DNA of 64,000 bases, taken from positions 62,001 through 126,000 of the forward strand of contig CAOKER010000007.1 in assembly GCA_948467545.1 (NCBI GenBank), in the 5' to 3' direction. Each line of letters starts with the position of its first letter. Position 1 is the stretch's first letter. Positions 1-8,060 of the stretch are shown piece after piece. The DNA is from an uncultured Eubacteriales bacterium (GTDB taxonomy: Bacteria; Bacillota; Clostridia; Oscillospirales; CAG-272). Both the position numbers and the translations under genes were made by a program. The notes beneath the pieces were generated by a model, which was not told where the DNA came from, did no database searches, and was given only the letters and a program-made list of their open reading frames with translations.

Positions 1-2
1 GG

Positions 3-596
3 TCGAGAAAATTTATGGTCGCAGGTATGTTTGGACTGCTTGCCGTTCCCGTACTTCCGTTTGTTTTGCCTGATAATATTGTATCAAGGTTCACAAGCAT
101 CGGAAATCTCGGCGATTCGTCAACTTCGTATCGTGTCAGTATATGGCGCGGAGTATCTAAAATGCTGAAGGATTATTTTTATTCGGGAATCGGAATCGGC
201 GAAGGCGCCTTTTCAAAAGTTTATCCCAGATACTCTTATGCGGGTATCGAGCTTGCTCCGCATTCGCACAATCTTTACTTTCAGATTACCGCCGAAACCG
301 GAATTGTTGCGCTGATTGTTTTTTTCATTCTTATCGTACTTTTTGCACGGGGATCATTCAGCTTTTTCTGCAGCAAAAAGGGAATATATACCTACAGCGA
401 GAAATATGAAAAACGCATGAAGCTTTTTTCTGCGGCCGGTTTTTGCGGAGTATTTGCCGTTCTTCTTCAGGGGGTTACCGACTACGTGTGGTATAATTAT
501 CGTATATTCCTGTTATTCTGGCTGATAATAGGGCTTACGGCGGCGATAGGCAGAACGGCTCGTACAGATCGTTTATATCAGGATGGGCAATTATAA
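3..596 (+). CDS. O-antigen ligase/polymerase family membrane protein, C-terminal part
   Basis: This reading frame is open from the left edge, so the gene begins outside the window and only about 197 C-terminal residues are seen. The visible part has a soluble loop followed by hydrophobic segments, with the pattern PHSHNLYFQITAETG just before a membrane helix. That pattern is typical of the Wzy_C domain (O-antigen ligase, RfaL/WaaL, and related polysaccharide polymerases). Such proteins sit in the cytoplasmic membrane and join or polymerise lipid-linked glycans on the outer face. In a Gram-positive cell the likely substrate is a capsule, exopolysaccharide or teichuronic-type polymer; the exact substrate cannot be read. 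It is followed 46 bp downstream by a DUF4330-like gene on the same strand. Confidence 0.75.
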   Translation, partial: SRKFMVAGMFGLLAVPVLPFVLPDNIVSRFTSIGNLGDSSTSYRVSIWRGVSKMLKDYFYSGIGIGEGAFSKVYPRYSYAGIELAPHSHNLYFQITAETGIVALIVFFILIVLFARGSFSFFCSKKGIYTYSEKYEKRMKLFSAAGFCGVFAVLLQGVTDYVWYNYRIFLLFWLIIGLTAAIGRTARTDRLYQDGQL

Positions 597-642
597 AATT
601 TGACGGCTTTAAGCTCTTATTGAATCGAAAGGAATTAAGTCA

Positions 643-1176
643 ATGGATAAGGACACGAGTGTTAGAACGTCCTCCGGGCGTAAAAAAATGCGTATAAATT
701 TTATCGACGTTATCTTAATTTTAATAATTGTTGCCGCGGTGGCAGTACTTGGCTATATTATTCTGTCGCCTCAGATTAATATATCGTCTAAAGACGAGGC
801 TGTAACAATTCAGTATCAGGTTGAAATTGTGCATCTTCGCGAGGAATGGAAGGATAACGTGGAAATCGGGGACGATTTTATAGATTATACCACTATGGAA
901 AGTATCGGAACCGTTGTTGATGTGAGATGCTCTGACGAAAAGTTTCCTTCGGTAAACAGGGATACCGGAGAGCTTGTTTATGTCAGCTATCCTGATTACC
1001 TTTCTATGATTATAACCGTTGAGGCGGAGGCTGTTCCCGCAGGTATAGGGTATGAAGTAAACGGGGTTAACCTTCAGATTGGACCCAACATTCATTTCCG
1101 TTTGCCGAATCTTTGCTATGAGGGCCCGTGCAAATCTATTCAGATAATTGATCCTGTCGTCAATGCGGGCGGCTGA
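643..1176 (+). CDS. DUF4330-like single-pass membrane protein
   Basis: A 177-residue protein with a basic N-terminus, one transmembrane helix at about residues 21-44 (following RINFIDVILILII) and an extracytoplasmic beta-rich domain. The N-terminal pattern 'INxIDxLLILI' and the overall length match DUF4330 proteins, which often sit next to surface polysaccharide genes in Firmicutes; their function is unknown. An AAAGGAA Shine-Dalgarno site lies 8 nt before the ATG. It probably forms a transcription unit with the polysaccharide polymerase before it. A second protein with the same layout follows at 1368. Assignment is from pattern recognition, not a search. Confidence 0.6.
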   Translation: MDKDTSVRTSSGRKKMRINFIDVILILIIVAAVAVLGYIILSPQINISSKDEAVTIQYQVEIVHLREEWKDNVEIGDDFIDYTTMESIGTVVDVRCSDEKFPSVNRDTGELVYVSYPDYLSMIITVEAEAVPAGIGYEVNGVNLQIGPNIHFRLPNLCYEGPCKSIQIIDPVVNAGG

Positions 1177-1367
1177 TTCAATAAGGGATCTGTTCCGTCA
1201 TAAGGCACGGAAAGTGCGGCGCAGCTGATCATTAAGCGGGAGACTGTATTCCCTCTTAATGCAAATTGTCCCCCAGCCGCCTTTGGAGGCGGGGAACATC
1301 TCTTGACTAAGTTATATTACTTAAGAAAGGATTCCTTTGTTTTACGAGGATATGGGTAAATATTAAA
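1177..1367. other. Non-coding stretch with three successive hairpins
   Basis: No gene is seen here. Three inverted repeats follow one another: TTCCGT/ACGGAA at about 1192-1209, ATTAAGcGGGA/TCCCtCTTAAT at about 1231-1260, and CCGCC/GGCGG flanked by C and G runs at about 1272-1294. No long T-tract follows, so they are not typical intrinsic terminators. A related hairpin plus 'AACATCT' tail occurs near 60966-60990. Confidence 0.4.
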
Positions 1368-1862
1368 ATGTCACCGAATGATAAAGTAAATAAAAAGCCT
1401 CATTTCAATATAATAGATTTACTGATTGTAATAATGGTATTGGCAATAGCTGTCGCCGTTATAGTCAGGTATGATATAGCCGATAAAATAGGAAAGGCGT
1501 CATCCGAAGATAATGTAAGAATTACGCTGCTTGTACGGTCTATCCGCGAGGAAGCGTGCAATGCGGTTTCCGAGGGAGATTCATTTATCTGGGATCAGTC
1601 TGAAAATTTAGTGGGAGAGATTATACGCAAGGAAGTGACTCCGGCTGTGGTTTACAGTGAAAGAAACGACGGTGCTATTATAAAAAACTACAGTGAGCTT
1701 GCATATGATCTTAAATGCACATTAGATGCTTCCGGATTAATGACAGAAAAGGGGTTTATGCTTGGCGGAACTAATTATCTTGCCCCCGGACTTACAATAA
1801 CCGTCCATAATGAAAGCGTCGTTCTTTCCGCTACTGTCATGGCTGTGGAATCGGTTGATTGA
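1368..1862 (+). CDS. DUF4330-like single-pass membrane protein (second copy)
   Basis: A 164-residue protein with the same plan as the gene at 643: a short basic N-terminus, a transmembrane helix at about residues 13-34 (after FNIIDLLIVIMVL) and an outer domain of about 125 residues. The pair look like diverged paralogues of a DUF4330-like family of unknown function. The Shine-Dalgarno site is weak: GAGG lies about 17 nt upstream of the ATG, and a nearer ATG at 1351 hits a stop at once. The 190-bp structured spacer before it may separate its expression from the upstream gene. Confidence 0.55.
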   Translation: MSPNDKVNKKPHFNIIDLLIVIMVLAIAVAVIVRYDIADKIGKASSEDNVRITLLVRSIREEACNAVSEGDSFIWDQSENLVGEIIRKEVTPAVVYSERNDGAIIKNYSELAYDLKCTLDASGLMTEKGFMLGGTNYLAPGLTITVHNESVVLSATVMAVESVD

Positions 1863-1970
1863 CGTATTTTTATTTATGCGGTCCTTTATTTATACTGTAA
1901 CGGCGGTTTTACGGCGACTGAGAAGATAATTGTAGAAAAATAAAAAAATTAAAAAACATTTTTGTCATAC

Positions 1971-1999
1971 TTGATTTTCGGTAAAAGCTTTGTTATAAT
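1971..1999 (+). promoter_or_regulatory. Sigma-A type promoter for the HPr gene
   Basis: TTGATT (1971-1976) and TATAAT (1994-1999) are separated by exactly 17 bp. The region lies in the 258-bp gap before the HPr gene and leaves a leader of about 115 nt. Confidence 0.7.
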
Positions 2000-2120
2000 A
2001 TATTATATGAATTATCAGATACATAGCGCAGTATGATTTATTTGCTCTGAATAAAAATTGATCCGGTATACAAGTAAGTTCATGCTGTGTAATCTGTAGA
2101 ATTGATGGGAGTAAAAAAGT

Positions 2121-2384
2121 ATGGTTTCACGTAATGTTACTATAATAAACAACATAGGACTTCATGCGCGTCCTGCGACATTTTTCATTCAGAAAGCCAA
2201 TTCTTACAAGAGTTCGATATGGGTTGAAAAAGAGGATCGGCGGGTCAATGCAAAAAGTCTTCTCGGAGTTCTTTCGCTTGGAGTTGTAAAGGGAATGACA
2301 ATTACTCTTATTGCTGACGGAAGCGATGAGTCGGATGCTCTTGACGGACTCTGTGAGCTTATTACTTCCGACTTCGACGAATAA
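2121..2384 (+). CDS. ptsH: HPr family phosphocarrier protein
   Basis: An 87-residue cytoplasmic HPr. HPr receives phosphate from PEP via enzyme I on His15 and passes it to sugar-specific EIIA domains. In Firmicutes it is also phosphorylated on Ser46 for catabolite control. The active-site motif GLHARPA is present, with the His near residue 16, as is the regulatory-serine region NAKSLLGVLSL. Because the catalytic His is retained, this is HPr and not Crh. No enzyme I gene is adjacent, which is common in Clostridia. It has its own promoter and a strong terminator, so it is probably monocistronic. Confidence 0.85.
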   Translation: MVSRNVTIINNIGLHARPATFFIQKANSYKSSIWVEKEDRRVNAKSLLGVLSLGVVKGMTITLIADGSDESDALDGLCELITSDFDE

Positions 2385-2447
2385 ACTGCTTTGAGAGAGT
2401 CAAAGCGTAAAACAGAGGCATAATATCTTTTGGCGTCCTGCGCCTGA

Positions 2448-2494
2448 AAAGCATTGACCGCAGAGTCTGTTACAGCGTCTGCGGTTGCTTTTTT
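2448..2494 (+). terminator. Intrinsic terminator after HPr gene
   Basis: The stem ACCGCAGA (2457-2464) pairs with TCTGCGGT (2478-2485), an outer AAAGCA pairs with TGCTTT, and a run of T residues follows. It separates the HPr gene from uvrC. Confidence 0.75.
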
Positions 2495-2530
2495 ATCATG
2501 GCACAGTATTATATGGGAGTAGTTGTATAA

Positions 2531-4402
2531 ATGGCAGATGCTGATAAAAATTATGATTATAAATTTGAGAGCGAAGAAGAAAGAAAAAAAAGACTTCACT
2601 TAAAGGCGCTCGATATACCTTTTGTTCCGGGTGTGTATATAATGCACGATAAATCCGGAAAAATCATCTACGTCGGGAAATCAAAGGCACTTCATAACAG
2701 ACTGAGCCAGTATTTTTCTCCTGCGGCTAAAAATAATATAAAAACCGAGCATATGGTGCGCGCGGTTTATGATTTTGAATATATTATTACCGATACCGAA
2801 ATTGAAGCTCTGGCTCTTGAGAACAAGCTTATAAAGGTTCATTCACCCAAGTATAATATTCGTCTTAAAGACAGCAAAAGCTACCCATATATAAAAGTAA
2901 ATGTTGGAGAAAGGTATCCCTCTGTTACCGTAACACGTACGCGCAGCGCGGATAAAGCAAAATATTTCGGACCGTATTCGGGAATGGATGCGGCGTATAC
3001 TATTTTGAGAACTGTACAAAGCACGTTCGGAATACCTTCGTGCAAAAGAGAATTTCCGCGCGATATAGGAAAAGAGAGACCGTGTCTTTACAGCCAGATG
3101 AAACGCTGCTGCGCCCCGTGCAGCGGCAGTATATCCGAGGAGGAATACAATGAATTAATACGTGAGGTGCTTGTATTTCTGAAAGGATCATTTTCTGATG
3201 TTAAACGTTCCCTTACAAAAAAAATGAACGAAGCCTCGGAAAAAATGCTGTATGAGGCCGCGGCGGTTTACCGTGACAGAATTCGTGTGCTTGCGAATCT
3301 TTGGCAGAAGCAGAAGGTCGTGAGTTCTCCGGATACGGAATACGATGTTTTTGGCATATGGAAAGATGAAATGTATACTGCAGTCGGAGTTTTTTATATA
3401 AGAGACGGGTATGTAATCGACAGAAGTCATATTCTTTTTGGTGCGGATTGTATTGCTGAGAGTGATAATATTATATCTGCGATATGCGAGATATATTCGG
3501 GAAGAGAGTATATACCGAAGGAGATTTTACTCGGATTTGATACCGAAGAATCCGAGAAAGCTTTGCTTGAAGCATATCTTTCCGAGCGGTCCGGCAAAAA
3601 AGTCATTGTAAGAATTCCGGAACGCGGCGATGCAAAAAAGCTTTGTGACCTTGTGTGCGAAAATTGCAGGGAAATTGTAAGCCGAGCCGAGATTGAAAGT
3701 GAAAGGGAGGAAAAAACTCTCATCAGACTTGCCGAGCTTCTCAAGCTTGAGGTTGTTCCGGAACGTATTGAGGCTTACGATATTTCGAATATGGGAAATG
3801 ACAATATAACCGCCGGTATGATTACCGTCGAAAAGGGCAGATTTAAGAAAAACATGTACAGGAGCTATTCGATAAAGCAAACCGGGGGAAAGCAGGACGA
3901 TTATTCTTCTATGAGGGAGGCCGTTGAGAGAAGATTGAAGCATTCGGAGGACGGTTTTCCGGACCTGATTTTGCTCGACGGGGGGCAGACGCATGTCGGC
4001 GTTATAAGATCGCTTCTTGACGAGCTTGGATATGATATTCCCGTATTTGGCATGGTTAAGGACAGCTTTCATAAAACCCGTGCGCTGACTTCGGACTCAT
4101 GTGATATAAGTATCGCAAGAGAACAGGCGGTTTTTAATCTGATTTACCGCATACAGGAGGAGGTTCACAGATATACTGTAGGAAGAATGAGCCGCGCCAA
4201 GCGAAAAAGTGTTAAACGGTCGTCTCTTGAAAATATTGAAGGGATAGGGCCGTCAAAAGCACGTGCGCTTCTTGCGTATTTCGGTACTGTTGCAAAAATT
4301 CGTTCCGCCGGTAAGGATACTTTGGCTTCGGTTCCCGGAATTACCGCCAGAAACGCATCCGATATATTTGCGTATTTTAATGGTGAAAGTTACGAAAAAT
4401 AA
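2531..4402 (+). CDS. uvrC: Excinuclease ABC subunit C
   Basis: A 623-residue full-length UvrC, the subunit that makes both incisions around a DNA lesion once UvrB is loaded. Visible parts, in order: an N-terminal GIY-YIG nuclease (about residues 20-100, with VPGVYIM and KIIYVGKSKAL), a Cys-containing segment (KRCCAPCSG), a UVR domain that contacts UvrB (about 215-250), the RNase H-like C-terminal nuclease (EAYDISNMG, about 413 onward), and a helix-hairpin-helix pair at the end (IEGIGPSKARALL, VPGITARNA). GGGAG lies about 12 nt before the ATG. Its neighbour rsmD follows on the same strand. Confidence 0.95.
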   Translation: MADADKNYDYKFESEEERKKRLHLKALDIPFVPGVYIMHDKSGKIIYVGKSKALHNRLSQYFSPAAKNNIKTEHMVRAVYDFEYIITDTEIEALALENKLIKVHSPKYNIRLKDSKSYPYIKVNVGERYPSVTVTRTRSADKAKYFGPYSGMDAAYTILRTVQSTFGIPSCKREFPRDIGKERPCLYSQMKRCCAPCSGSISEEEYNELIREVLVFLKGSFSDVKRSLTKKMNEASEKMLYEAAAVYRDRIRVLANLWQKQKVVSSPDTEYDVFGIWKDEMYTAVGVFYIRDGYVIDRSHILFGADCIAESDNIISAICEIYSGREYIPKEILLGFDTEESEKALLEAYLSERSGKKVIVRIPERGDAKKLCDLVCENCREIVSRAEIESEREEKTLIRLAELLKLEVVPERIEAYDISNMGNDNITAGMITVEKGRFKKNMYRSYSIKQTGGKQDDYSSMREAVERRLKHSEDGFPDLILLDGGQTHVGVIRSLLDELGYDIPVFGMVKDSFHKTRALTSDSCDISIAREQAVFNLIYRIQEEVHRYTVGRMSRAKRKSVKRSSLENIEGIGPSKARALLAYFGTVAKIRSAGKDTLASVPGITARNASDIFAYFNGESYEK

Positions 4403-4480
4403 TATACGGAGATTTTTCTCTGCTTTAAACACTATAATAGGGGGTTATACCCCTTATTGAATTGAAAGGTTAAATTTAAA

Positions 4481-5050
4481 ATGAGGATTATTACAGGAAG
4501 TGCAAAAGGCACACGGCTGGAAACTCTTGATGGAGAGATGACGCGCCCGACGGCCGAAAGAGTAAAAGAGGCGATTTTTTCAATGATACAATTTGATGTA
4601 GAAGGCAAACGTATTCTCGATTTGTTCGGAGGTTCGGGGCAGCTTGGTCTTGAAGCGTTAAGCCGGGGTGCAGACATGGCGACCTTTGTTGATTCGAGCC
4701 GTGATGCCTCAGAGCTTATAAAACGCAATGCCAAGAGGGCAAAACTTTTTGACAAGTGCAGAGTTTTGTCGACCGACTGGCTTTCATACCTTAACGGTGC
4801 GGCCGGACGGGAAAAGTTTGACATTGTTTTTATTGATCCACCCTATGCGTCGGAGATTGCTCACAAAGCGGCTGACAAGCTTTGCTCGGATTCTCTGCTT
4901 GCTGACAACGCGATTGTTATCTGCGAGACTTGTGAGAAGAAACCGGTTGAACATGACGGACTGGTTCTGAGCAGACATAACAGGTACGGAAAGACATACG
5001 TTTCTCTTTATATCTTTAAAAACGAAGACAGCGATATAGTAATGGCATAA
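4481..5050 (+). CDS. rsmD: 16S rRNA (guanine(966)-N2)-methyltransferase
   Basis: A 189-residue SAM-dependent methyltransferase that modifies G966 of 16S rRNA during 30S assembly. It shows the family start RIITGSAKGTRL, the region TRPTAERVKEAIFS, the SAM-binding motif LDLFGGSGQLGLEALSRGA and the catalytic (D/N)PPY motif as FIDPPYAS. GAAAGG lies about 11 nt before the ATG. Its position just upstream of coaD is the usual Firmicute arrangement and supports the call. Confidence 0.93.
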   Translation: MRIITGSAKGTRLETLDGEMTRPTAERVKEAIFSMIQFDVEGKRILDLFGGSGQLGLEALSRGADMATFVDSSRDASELIKRNAKRAKLFDKCRVLSTDWLSYLNGAAGREKFDIVFIDPPYASEIAHKAADKLCSDSLLADNAIVICETCEKKPVEHDGLVLSRHNRYGKTYVSLYIFKNEDSDIVMA

Positions 5051-5126
5051 TTTTTGTACCGATGCATGCCGATAATTACTGTTAAGTCTGCGAAGACGCT
5101 GTTTTAAAAGTATGACAGCCAAATAG

Positions 5127-5166
5127 TCAATAAACGGACTTTGAAATCAATGAACGGACTTTGAAA
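5127..5166 (+). repeat. Two tandem 20-bp repeats
   Basis: TCAATAAACGGACTTTGAAA and TCAATGAACGGACTTTGAAA lie head to tail in the rsmD-coaD gap and differ by one base. There are only two units and no spacers, so this is not a CRISPR array. Confidence 0.85.
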
Positions 5167-5224
5167 TATATACTGTATATTTCGATTTTAAATATGCTTT
5201 TTATACGGAAAGGTATGGTTATTA

Positions 5225-5713
5225 ATGAAAAGTTGTATGGTAGCCGGAAGCTTTGATCCGGTTACAAACGGACATATCGATCTTATCAAGCGTGCTGCGG
5301 CATTGTTTGACAATGTATATGCTGTGATTTTTAATAACAGCGAGAAAACTTATTTGTTCAGCTTGGAGGAAAGATCAGAGATGCTGAAAACGGCATGCCG
5401 CCGTATGAGTTCTGTAACGGTTGATACGTCGGAAAAGCTTGTTGCCGATTATGCGGCTGAACACAAAATTTGTGCGATTGTAAGAGGAGTCAGAGATTCT
5501 TCCGACTGTGCTGATGAGATAGCGCTTGCTCAGATATATAATGAACTGTGTCATAAAGTTGATACCGTGATATTGCCTTCAAGGGCTGATCTTTCGTTTG
5601 TAAGCTCAAAATTTGTGCGTGAGATGATAAAATACGGACACAGCACTGAAAAATACGTTCCCGCCGAGATTTCGGATTATATCGAAAAGCGCATTAAACA
5701 GTATAGAAAATAA
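5225..5713 (+). CDS. coaD: Phosphopantetheine adenylyltransferase
   Basis: A 162-residue CoaD that makes dephospho-CoA from 4'-phosphopantetheine and ATP, the fourth step of CoA synthesis. The nucleotidyl-transferase signature GSFDPVTNGHID is at residues 9-20, VRGVRDSSD occurs mid-protein, and SFVSSKFVREM near the C-terminus corresponds to the conserved SSSxVRE motif. The length matches the family. The GAAAGG site supports ATG 5225. The CoA made here also supplies the phosphopantetheine arm for carrier proteins such as the ACP at 22489. Confidence 0.95.
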   Translation: MKSCMVAGSFDPVTNGHIDLIKRAAALFDNVYAVIFNNSEKTYLFSLEERSEMLKTACRRMSSVTVDTSEKLVADYAAEHKICAIVRGVRDSSDCADEIALAQIYNELCHKVDTVILPSRADLSFVSSKFVREMIKYGHSTEKYVPAEISDYIEKRIKQYRK

Positions 5714-5747
5714 TGTGTGAATAATATTCTAAATCAGAATATGACTA

Positions 5748-5776
5748 TTGAAAAAATATCCCGTATGGTTTATAAT
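5748..5776 (+). promoter_or_regulatory. Sigma-A promoter of the rsmH/division cluster
   Basis: TTGAAA (5748-5753) and TATAAT (5771-5776) are spaced by 17 bp, about 100 bp before rsmH. No mraZ gene lies between, so this is probably the first promoter of the cell-wall and division genes. Confidence 0.75.
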
Positions 5777-5874
5777 ATACTATATGTGCCGATTTGTTTT
5801 AATTAGGTACAGCGGTTAGGTCACGGAACTAATTTACAGCACGAAGCTAATTTACAGAAGATTGGAATTTATTT

Positions 5875-6816
5875 ATGGTATTCAATCATATTCCGGTGAT
5901 GCCGGACGAGGTTATTTCGTCGCTCGACATAAAGCCGGAAGGAATCTACATAGACTGCACTGTCGGCGGCGGAGGACACAGCAGACTTATAGCTGAAAAG
6001 CTAAACCCGGAAGCCGGGGGAAGACTGATTGGAATAGATCAGGATGAGAGTGCGCTTGCGGCTGCCTCGCAAAAACTTTCCGATTATAATGCCGCTGTCA
6101 CATTAGTTCACCGTAATTTCAGTGAACTTGGCTGCGTCGTTCCGGAGCTTGGAATTAAATATGCGGACGGTATTCTTATCGACCTTGGGGTATCGTCATA
6201 TCAGCTCGATACACCCGAGCGAGGTTTTTCATACATGCACGATGCTCCGCTTGACATGCGCATGGATAAAACGTCGGAGTTGAGTGCATACGATATTGTA
6301 AACGGCTGGAGTGAGGCTGACCTTGCCCGCATTCTTTTTGAATACGGAGAGGAACGTTTTTCAAAAAAAATAGCCGCCGAGATAGTAAAAAGACGGCAGG
6401 AGGCGCCGGTAAAAACGACATCGGAGCTTGTACGGATATGCCGTGACGTTATTCCGACCAAGCTTGCCGCGACGGGAGGAAACCCGGCGAAGCGTACATT
6501 TCAGGCAATCAGAATCGCAGTCAACAAAGAGCTTGATGTAATTGAGCCCGCTATTGATGCTGCGATTGATGTTCTGTCACCCGGTGGCAGACTTTCGGTG
6601 ATTACTTTTCATTCTCTTGAAGACCGCATTGTTAAAAAATGTTTTACCGGTTATGCATCCGGATGTACATGTCCGCCTGATTTTCCGGTATGCGTCTGCG
6701 GTCATAAAAAAAAGGTAAGGCTTCTAACGAAAAAGCCGATTGTTCCTTCAGAAGAAGAACTTCGCATAAATTCGAGGTCACACAGTGCGAAGCTTCGGAC
6801 TGTTGTTAAACTTTAA
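5875..6816 (+). CDS. rsmH: 16S rRNA (cytosine(1402)-N4)-methyltransferase
   Basis: A 313-residue RsmH (MraW), which methylates N4 of C1402 in 16S rRNA. Clear motifs are the start NHIPVMPDEV, the SAM-binding DCTVGGGGHS, DLGVSSYQLD and GRLSVITFHSLEDR. A Cys-rich segment (GCTCPPDFPVCVC) near the C-terminus is typical of the family. It opens the division/cell-wall cluster as in most bacteria, though the usual mraZ before it is missing. The Shine-Dalgarno site is weak (TTGGAA). Confidence 0.95.
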   Translation: MVFNHIPVMPDEVISSLDIKPEGIYIDCTVGGGGHSRLIAEKLNPEAGGRLIGIDQDESALAAASQKLSDYNAAVTLVHRNFSELGCVVPELGIKYADGILIDLGVSSYQLDTPERGFSYMHDAPLDMRMDKTSELSAYDIVNGWSEADLARILFEYGEERFSKKIAAEIVKRRQEAPVKTTSELVRICRDVIPTKLAATGGNPAKRTFQAIRIAVNKELDVIEPAIDAAIDVLSPGGRLSVITFHSLEDRIVKKCFTGYASGCTCPPDFPVCVCGHKKKVRLLTKKPIVPSEEELRINSRSHSAKLRTVVKL

Positions 6817-6992
6817 GCAGTTAAATTTTTAATATGTATCTAAAACATATCTTACGGAAGTTTTACTGTTTCTTGTCAGTACGATAAATCTTCATTATCG
6901 GCAGCGGTTAAAAAGGACAGAGCGTGTCAAAGTTTTTATTTCTTGTTTTGAACAGACTCAAAATTAATGTCTAATGTGAAAGGAATTACAAA

Positions 6993-7934
6993 ATGCCGCA
7001 GAATTTACGGAACGCGGACAGCCGCAGTAAAGGTCCGTCGCGAAAAATCGGTTCGGGCAGTAGTCAGAAGCCGTCTGAGCTGAAACATCAATATACAGCG
7101 ACATTTAAATTTGAGCGTGTTACTCCGGAAATGCTTGCCGAACTCAGAAAAAACGGGAGTGTTTCTTCCGTTTCAAAAGGAAAAAACGCTTCGTACGGCG
7201 GAAAATCTTCTGCGGGAAATTCCGGATATAACCTACATAATGAAGTTCGTACCGGAGAAAAGAGAACCGGAGAAAAGAGATATAAAAAAGCAGCGGATAA
7301 TAATGAAAGAAACAGTCGGAAATCAGAGAATAGAATAAAACTTGATACGGGCGGAAATACCGGCAGTAACATCAGGCAGGATCAGGATAGAAAGTTTAGC
7401 CGATCTTCAAATCAAAGAGCGGCTTTGCGCCCGAACGGAAATGCTCTTGTTTCGCAAAATGCGAAATCAGTTTCGGGTGCGGACTTTATAAGGCGACGGC
7501 TTAAGGCAAGCCGAATGCCACGAATGCATACGGTTGACTCACGGATTGTGAGGCGCTTTCCGTATAAAATTTTGTTTTTGGCCATAGTCGGAACACTGCT
7601 TTTTATGACGATAATCTACAACAATGTGCAGATTAATGAAAAGACATCTGAGATTGCCGAGCTTCGTTCAGAGCTTTCCGCCTTGGAAGCGGATATAACG
7701 GAGGCTTCACTTAAGGTAGAGAAAAAGAACGATCTCCGCGTAATTGAAGCACGTGCAATTGAACTTGGAATGGTTAAAGCCGATCAGCTTAGTAAAAAAT
7801 ATGTGACAATTCCTTCAAACGATCAGATTACATTAATTGATGATTCTGACGAGGAGAAGGAGAATTTTCATATGACCGGAATTTTTGAAGCAATACGTCA
7901 GAAAATATCGAATCTAATTGATACCTTCAGATAA
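6993..7934 (+). CDS. FtsL/DivIC-like division protein with long basic N-terminal tail
   Basis: A 313-residue protein. Residues 1 to about 185 are low-complexity and rich in Ser, Lys, Arg, Gly and Asn, probably disordered and cytoplasmic. One transmembrane helix follows (about 190-212, KILFLAIVGTLLFM), then an extracellular coiled coil of about 60 residues (IAELRSELSALEADI) and a segment RAIELGMVKADQ. That layout and its place between rsmH and the penicillin-binding protein identify an FtsL/septum-initiator family member. The tail is unusual, because FtsL is normally about 100-120 residues. A short direct repeat (ACCGGAGAAAAGAG twice, near 7252-7280) lies in the tail coding region. AAAGGAA supports the start. 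Confidence 0.75.
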   Translation: MPQNLRNADSRSKGPSRKIGSGSSQKPSELKHQYTATFKFERVTPEMLAELRKNGSVSSVSKGKNASYGGKSSAGNSGYNLHNEVRTGEKRTGEKRYKKAADNNERNSRKSENRIKLDTGGNTGSNIRQDQDRKFSRSSNQRAALRPNGNALVSQNAKSVSGADFIRRRLKASRMPRMHTVDSRIVRRFPYKILFLAIVGTLLFMTIIYNNVQINEKTSEIAELRSELSALEADITEASLKVEKKNDLRVIEARAIELGMVKADQLSKKYVTIPSNDQITLIDDSDEEKENFHMTGIFEAIRQKISNLIDTFR

Positions 7935-8060
7935 TTTCAGATAAATTCAGAACATATTAAATAAACTTGCACCATACAATATTTAACGGACAGTTGCATA
8001 AAGAAAGAAGATATGAAACGGTAAAAAACTTAAGCCTGTACGAAAGGAATGTTTATAAAA

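Noticed and set aside
3527..4072. 181-codon minus-strand frame inside uvrC, and similar long antisense frames elsewhere
   Set aside because: They lie fully within clearly coding genes, lack ribosome sites and show no family patterns.
5127..5166. Repeat pair as a CRISPR fragment
   Set aside because: The two units are directly adjacent with no spacer and there are no cas genes.
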